DNA from: Congeria kusceri
Taxonomy: Eukaryota; Mollusca; Bivalvia; Myida; Dreissenidae
Direction of reading: 5' to 3'
NCBI GenBank assembly: GCA_027627225.1
Contig: CM051032.1
Span: 61,440,137 to 61,504,136 of the forward strand
Length of the DNA: 64,000 nt
Shown piece after piece: positions 60,901-64,000 of this stretch (the stretch's first letter is position 1; every line of letters starts with the position of its first letter). The translations under genes were made by a program, and so were the position numbers. The notes below the pieces were generated by a model. The model was not told the origin of the DNA. It saw only the letters and a program-made list of their open reading frames with translations, and made no database searches.

Positions 60901-63900
60901 TTGAAGACAATCATTCTATGATTGTGTCAAAATATTTGACCCAGTCGGTGAAACTGGAACTTCACAAATATTACTATTTCGCTTTCTTTAAAAACATAGA
61001 AATAAACATATGCATTAAGGTTCACAATAACGTTAACAAGTACAATAGTTAAACAAATTACTGGTGATAAGCTCTATATATATATAAAGACCGGTTTTCT
61101 CACGACGCGCCATATTTGATTTTCACAATAAACCAGTCAGCCAGGCTTTAATAAAGAGTGAAATCAACACCTGGTAATGAAAGTACAATCTGTAGGAATG
61201 CCTTACATGCCAACGAGAGGTAGATTGGACACCTTGGGGTCGGATTCTAGCACCAGGAGAAGTTTGCGGGTGTGGTCCATAGTCAGGTAACTGCAATACA
61301 GCAAACAATTGTATGTTATTAAATGGTGAAATGTTGTTTCTCACACACACACAAAAACTAACATGGACAAACTAATGACAACAAAGTTCTGGATTAAAAG
61401 TTTTTTTTTTAACTTTTTAAATTTACATACAAGAATCAGACAATAGTTTACTGATTTTCACTTTTGTGATAGATTTCATAGAATTCATCATTGAAAAACT
61501 TTTGAATGAGGTAATGTATATGGTACCGTTTTTGGAGCAGAATAAGCATGACATTATAAATCTTAAGTTTAATTGAATATTTTAGTAATAGTAACATCAT
61601 ACATGTAATGTAATAAAATATTTTGAAGGCAAACAAACAAAACAATACTTCAAACAACAGTGCTAAAAAGTCGGTATGACAACACAGAAAACCCGCGGAA
61701 ACCCACGAAAACTTATACTTAAAATATAACTAAAACTGCTAGAAAACGTAAACTAAACTGTGGAAACCTACGAAAAGCAATATAAACCTCCTTAAAATAA
61801 CAAAAACCTAAGAAAACCCCAATTCGACGAAGAAAACCCGCGAATTACACACAATTCCAAAGTTTCCATTGGTTTTCGTATGTCTCCTCTTTCTTTTCGC
61901 GGGTTTCCGTTACTTTATGCGGGTTTTCGCGGGTTTGCCTATGTTTATGAACGTTTTCATATGTTTCCTTGGGTATACGCTTTTGAGTTTCATGTGTTTA
62001 TTTGGGGTTTTGCAGGTTTCTGTTTATTTAAGAAGGTTTCCTTGGGTTTTCGGTGCTTAGTCATACCCCTTGAAAGTTAATTTATTGCAACTCCTGTTCA
62101 TTAACAACATGTTTCTTACCCTGTTTTTGGAGTACCCTGCATGTGACTAATGCTCATCGGACCAGAGAGATTCTTTGACAGCGCTGTGGGGACTATGGGC
62201 ACAGGGGTGATGGGCGTGACCTTGACCTCGGTTGCCATAGTGACCATCTCAAACTCGACATGGTGCACGCTGGTGTCACCCGTGGTGTAGAAACTGCACC
62301 AGCCTTTCACGAGAAGGAAGTTACCCAGGTCTACGGGGTCCTTGGAACTACAGCGCTGGGACAGCATCTACAATGGTAAATGTTGTAGGAAATACAAATT
62401 TCAAACATAAAATATAAATTGGAAATCTTTGTACTAAAAAAAAAGATAACAAATATTTAACGGGTTTAGATTTCATTATCAACAATATTTATAACGCAAT
62501 TGATAAATTATGACAGATTAAAATGATTGTTTGCATTGACACATACGTGAACTCTGCATGAAAAAGGAACTAGGTTTAGTACTAGACAAAACTTACATTT
62601 TCTGTTTACCATGAACATATATAGCAATGTATAGAATGCTATTTGTATTCACCTTTATAGCATTCACATAGTCCTCTGCTGTACTTCCACGTTCTTTGCT
62701 CCCATTCTGTACCTGAAATGCATTGTAGCACATTATCATATTATGGTTATCATAGTAAAGCTGTTTTTCTGTGAGATATAAAATACTTACATATATCAAA
62801 CAGAAATTACTGTAAACATAAATAGTATTGTCTAGCAAGATAGGCAAAAGTATGAATATTTTAAGGTCAAGGTGGTGTAATGGATATGGTGTCCGCCTTG
62901 CAATCGGGAGGTACTATGTTTGATCCCTACTCCGGGAGCGTTCGAAGGATCTTTCTCAAAAGACACCAAGTATTGGTTCTAGCCAGGATACAGATTCGAA
63001 AATGTCTCAAAAAGCCTCAGGCTTTCGACACAATCAAGCTTAAATAAATAGGTTTAAACTAAAACTTTATGTTTTCACATTTCTGGGGAAGTTATTTCAA
63101 AATGTCAGGTTCTCTTCAAACCCAAGATTTTTTTAATTAGTTTTGTTTCTTTGAGCAAACCTAGTATTTCTAATGGTCCCATTTTCTAACTTAAGTGATC
63201 ACTTACAGTGAATGGTATGAGCATGTCGCCAGCTGCAAGCCTGGTGGAACTGTTGGGGTCACAGACTAAGTCCAGTCTCTCCACGTTAAACTGTACACCC
63301 ATCCCATCTGAAATATTAACATCAGCTGTTAGTTTACCATGAAGACCAGTGTTTTTTTAGGGCCAATTTGGGGCCGAATTCCCCTGTTTAAAAAGTATAT
63401 ATTTTCCCCTATATTTGCCTTAAAATTCCCCTCAGAATGTAAGCTTCATTTTGAAAACAAAGAAAGACCAAAATCGGACAAAAATTGTCTAAGTAAGAGT
63501 TTTCGTAAACAATCTCAGCAATTTTTCTTCAAAGCAAGTTAATCTACGTTATCATTTGCAGCAAAACAATTCATTGATGTTTTATATGTCCCGCCACCTG
63601 TCCCCCAAGGGTGAAAAAACGCACTGAAGACTAAAATATGAAAAACAATACATACAACTTTTTGGAAGACTCTGTATATTGGAATCAATAATGCTTAATT
63701 TTCTTATTATATATATTATATAAACACTAGCTAAGTGTAGAATAAAGGTAAATTGAATATGCTTTTGTTCCAAAATATGTGTGTGTTTTTTTCTATTTAC
63801 CCAAGTTTCTGTCTTTTATTTGAAAATATGTATGTCATTCAATATACAAAATGACATCATCATGCTGCTCTTTTTAGTTGTATCCCAAGGTAACAAAATA

Positions 63901-64000
63901 AAGCCAACATTATTCCTACAGGCATGGGTTGATTTCCAGAGTTCTAACTTACCATCGTCTACTGAGAGTGATCCCACCAGAACACAGGATAGGCTGTTCT
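50946..64000 (-). CDS. STIL: STIL centriolar assembly protein (5' end beyond right edge; 13 exons seen)
   Basis: Core centriole-duplication protein (Ana2/SAS-5 family) that binds PLK4, SAS-6 and CPAP. Exons in order: >64000-63953, 63307-63207, 62712-62653, 62367-62120, 61290-61207, 60576-60490, 60077-59930, 59331-59228, 57743-57650, 56909-55108, 54563-54386, 53648-53497, 51957-50946. All are GT-AG and phases agree: 1,371 codons. Motifs: N-terminal domain ([61 protein letters not shown]); CPAP-binding PRxxPxP (TPRLKPAPY); coiled coil [24 protein letters not shown] ([19 protein letters not shown] ... [15 protein letters not shown]); C-terminal TIM end ([14 protein letters not shown]). Human STIL is 1,287 aa. 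The N-terminal residues lie outside the window. Confidence 0.96.
52436..53460 (-). repeat. 36-bp minisatellite, ~28 copies, in last STIL intron
   Basis: Unit (plus strand) ATCTCCTAAGAGCAGCAACA + AATGGAGCAAACATCT. It occupies about two thirds of the 1,539-bp intron 51958-53496. The 36-bp length keeps a frame open, so Leu-rich 12-residue repeat ORFs appear on the minus strand; they are not joined to STIL exons. Confidence 0.97.
54027..54277. mobile_element. MITE, GTATTCACAAAG family, copy 3
   Basis: GGCCCGTATTCACAAAGGGA ... TTTAGGAGCTTTGTGAATAC, in a STIL intron, ~110 bp from the 54386-54563 exon. Confidence 0.8.
55108..56909 (-). CDS. STIL: STIL large central exon
   Basis: 1,802 bp, phase 0 in and phase 2 out. 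Opens [20 protein letters not shown] (human: PSVPELSLVLDG). The Pro/Tyr/Ser/Asn-rich disordered region is far more proline-rich than its neighbours and includes [12 protein letters not shown], resembling the conserved Cys cluster 'CRCCQHH' region. The coiled coil at 55,554-55,628 matches the PLK4-binding/oligomerising helix. Ends PSFQSSPTR at donor GTAATC. Confidence 0.95.
57650..57743 (-). CDS. STIL: STIL exon with CPAP-binding PRxxPxP motif
   Basis: Encodes [20 protein letters not shown] then [11 protein letters not shown]; the PRLKPAP string matches the PRxxPxP motif by which STIL/Ana2 binds the TCP/G-box domain of CPAP/Sas-4. The acceptor TTTACAG (not the later TTCTCAG) is fixed by phase. 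Confidence 0.9.
58940..59105 (+). repeat. Degenerate ~40-bp tandem repeat in STIL intron
   Basis: Four diverged units of the type GC-GATTTCGGGGAGGCGGGGTCGA. Upstream (58,865-58,935) is a stretch ending GATTTGATCCCCGCCGGGA that looks faintly tRNA/SINE-like. Confidence 0.6.
60645..60898 (+). repeat. ~245-bp dispersed repeat, copy 2
   Basis: Partner of 47,943-48,185, same orientation; begins ~70 bp upstream (minus strand) of the STIL exon 60490-60576. Confidence 0.85.
61673..62067. repeat. 395-bp foldback of degenerate GAAAACCCGCG repeats
   Basis: Left terminus GGTATGAC and right terminus GTCATACC. The left half is built of GAAAACCCGCG / GGAAACCCACG / AAACCTACG motifs, the right half of the complement (TTTCGCGGGTTTCCG, GGGTTTTCGCGGGTTTGCC). 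It lies between two STIL exons. Confidence 0.8.
62866..63055 (+). mobile_element. tRNA-headed SINE
   Basis: GGTGGTGTAATGGATATGG (A-box-like), CTTGCAA anticodon-loop-like and GTTTGATCCC (B box) with tRNA spacing, followed by a ~110-bp body ending TTAAATAAATAGG. It is on the opposite strand to STIL. Confidence 0.75.
63347..63626 (-). mobile_element. CAGTG-terminated MITE, copy 5 (5-bp TSD aagac)
   Basis: Inverted relative to copies 1-4: CAGTGTTTTTTTAGGGCC ... GGTGAAAAAACGCACTG; direct repeats AAGAC at 63342-63346 and 63627-63631. Confidence 0.8.

Noticed and set aside
61673..62067. Interstitial telomere repeat
   Set aside because: Motifs resemble AAACCC but are not the animal TTAGGG repeat, and the two halves are inverted.
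62866..62940. Functional tRNA gene
   Set aside because: A/B boxes are present but the acceptor and anticodon stems do not pair properly and a SINE body follows.

Overview
This is a gene-bearing piece of an AT-rich animal nuclear genome. Genes are split by GT-AG introns, most introns are packed with short non-autonomous transposons and minisatellites, and the proteins match metazoan families. Several repeat styles are ones I associate with bivalve molluscs: elements beginning ACAAGAG and ending GAGCTAAAA with internal ~140-160 bp tandem arrays, and a palindromic element of the 'GACGACACTTT...GCACATGCATTAAG' type. My best guess is a heterodont bivalve, possibly a dreissenid. That is inferred from repeat style, not proven.

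Four genes can be read, with exon junctions checked for phase. (1) About 1-11,655 (+): the C-terminal ~1,318 residues, in 14 exons, of a large lipid-transfer protein of the vitellogenin type. Its lipovitellin-2-like part and von Willebrand factor D domain are recognisable, but a ~545-residue charged coiled-coil exon plus Ser/Arg-rich exons sit where vertebrate vitellogenins carry phosvitin. (2) 15,878-40,071 (-): the complete ribosome-assembly factor LTV1, 10 coding exons, 447 aa. The first coding exon appears to supply only the ATG, and the last is a 38-codon exon isolated by a 5.5 kb repeat-filled intron. (3) 40,591-43,885 (+): complete Mediator subunit MED26, 3 coding exons, 652 aa. LTV1 and MED26 start codons are ~520 bp apart and head to head, with CCAAT boxes, an E-box and a YY1-like site between them. 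(4) 50,946->64,000 (-): the centriole-duplication protein STIL (Ana2/SAS-5 family), 13 exons in the window, 1,371 codons, with its N-terminus beyond the right edge.

Between and within these genes are repeats. They include three families of CAGNG-terminated elements with 5-bp target duplications (hAT5-like), two TA-flanked Tc1/mariner-type MITEs, a TTA-flanked PIF/Harbinger-like element, nested Helentron-like elements, several perfect or near-perfect palindromes, a tRNA-headed SINE and a 5S-rRNA-like segment. Minisatellites are present at 6.7-7.2 kb (54 bp unit, each copy duplicating a splice donor), 46.5-47.4 kb (45-47 bp) and 52.4-53.5 kb (36 bp). No rRNA operon, CRISPR array, prokaryotic operon or intact transposase gene was seen.

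The four genes do not form a pathway. They are housekeeping or reproductive genes that happen to be linked. The only likely regulatory link is the shared LTV1/MED26 promoter. The most unusual biology is the vitellogenin-type gene with a coiled-coil insert and a splice-donor-duplicating minisatellite.
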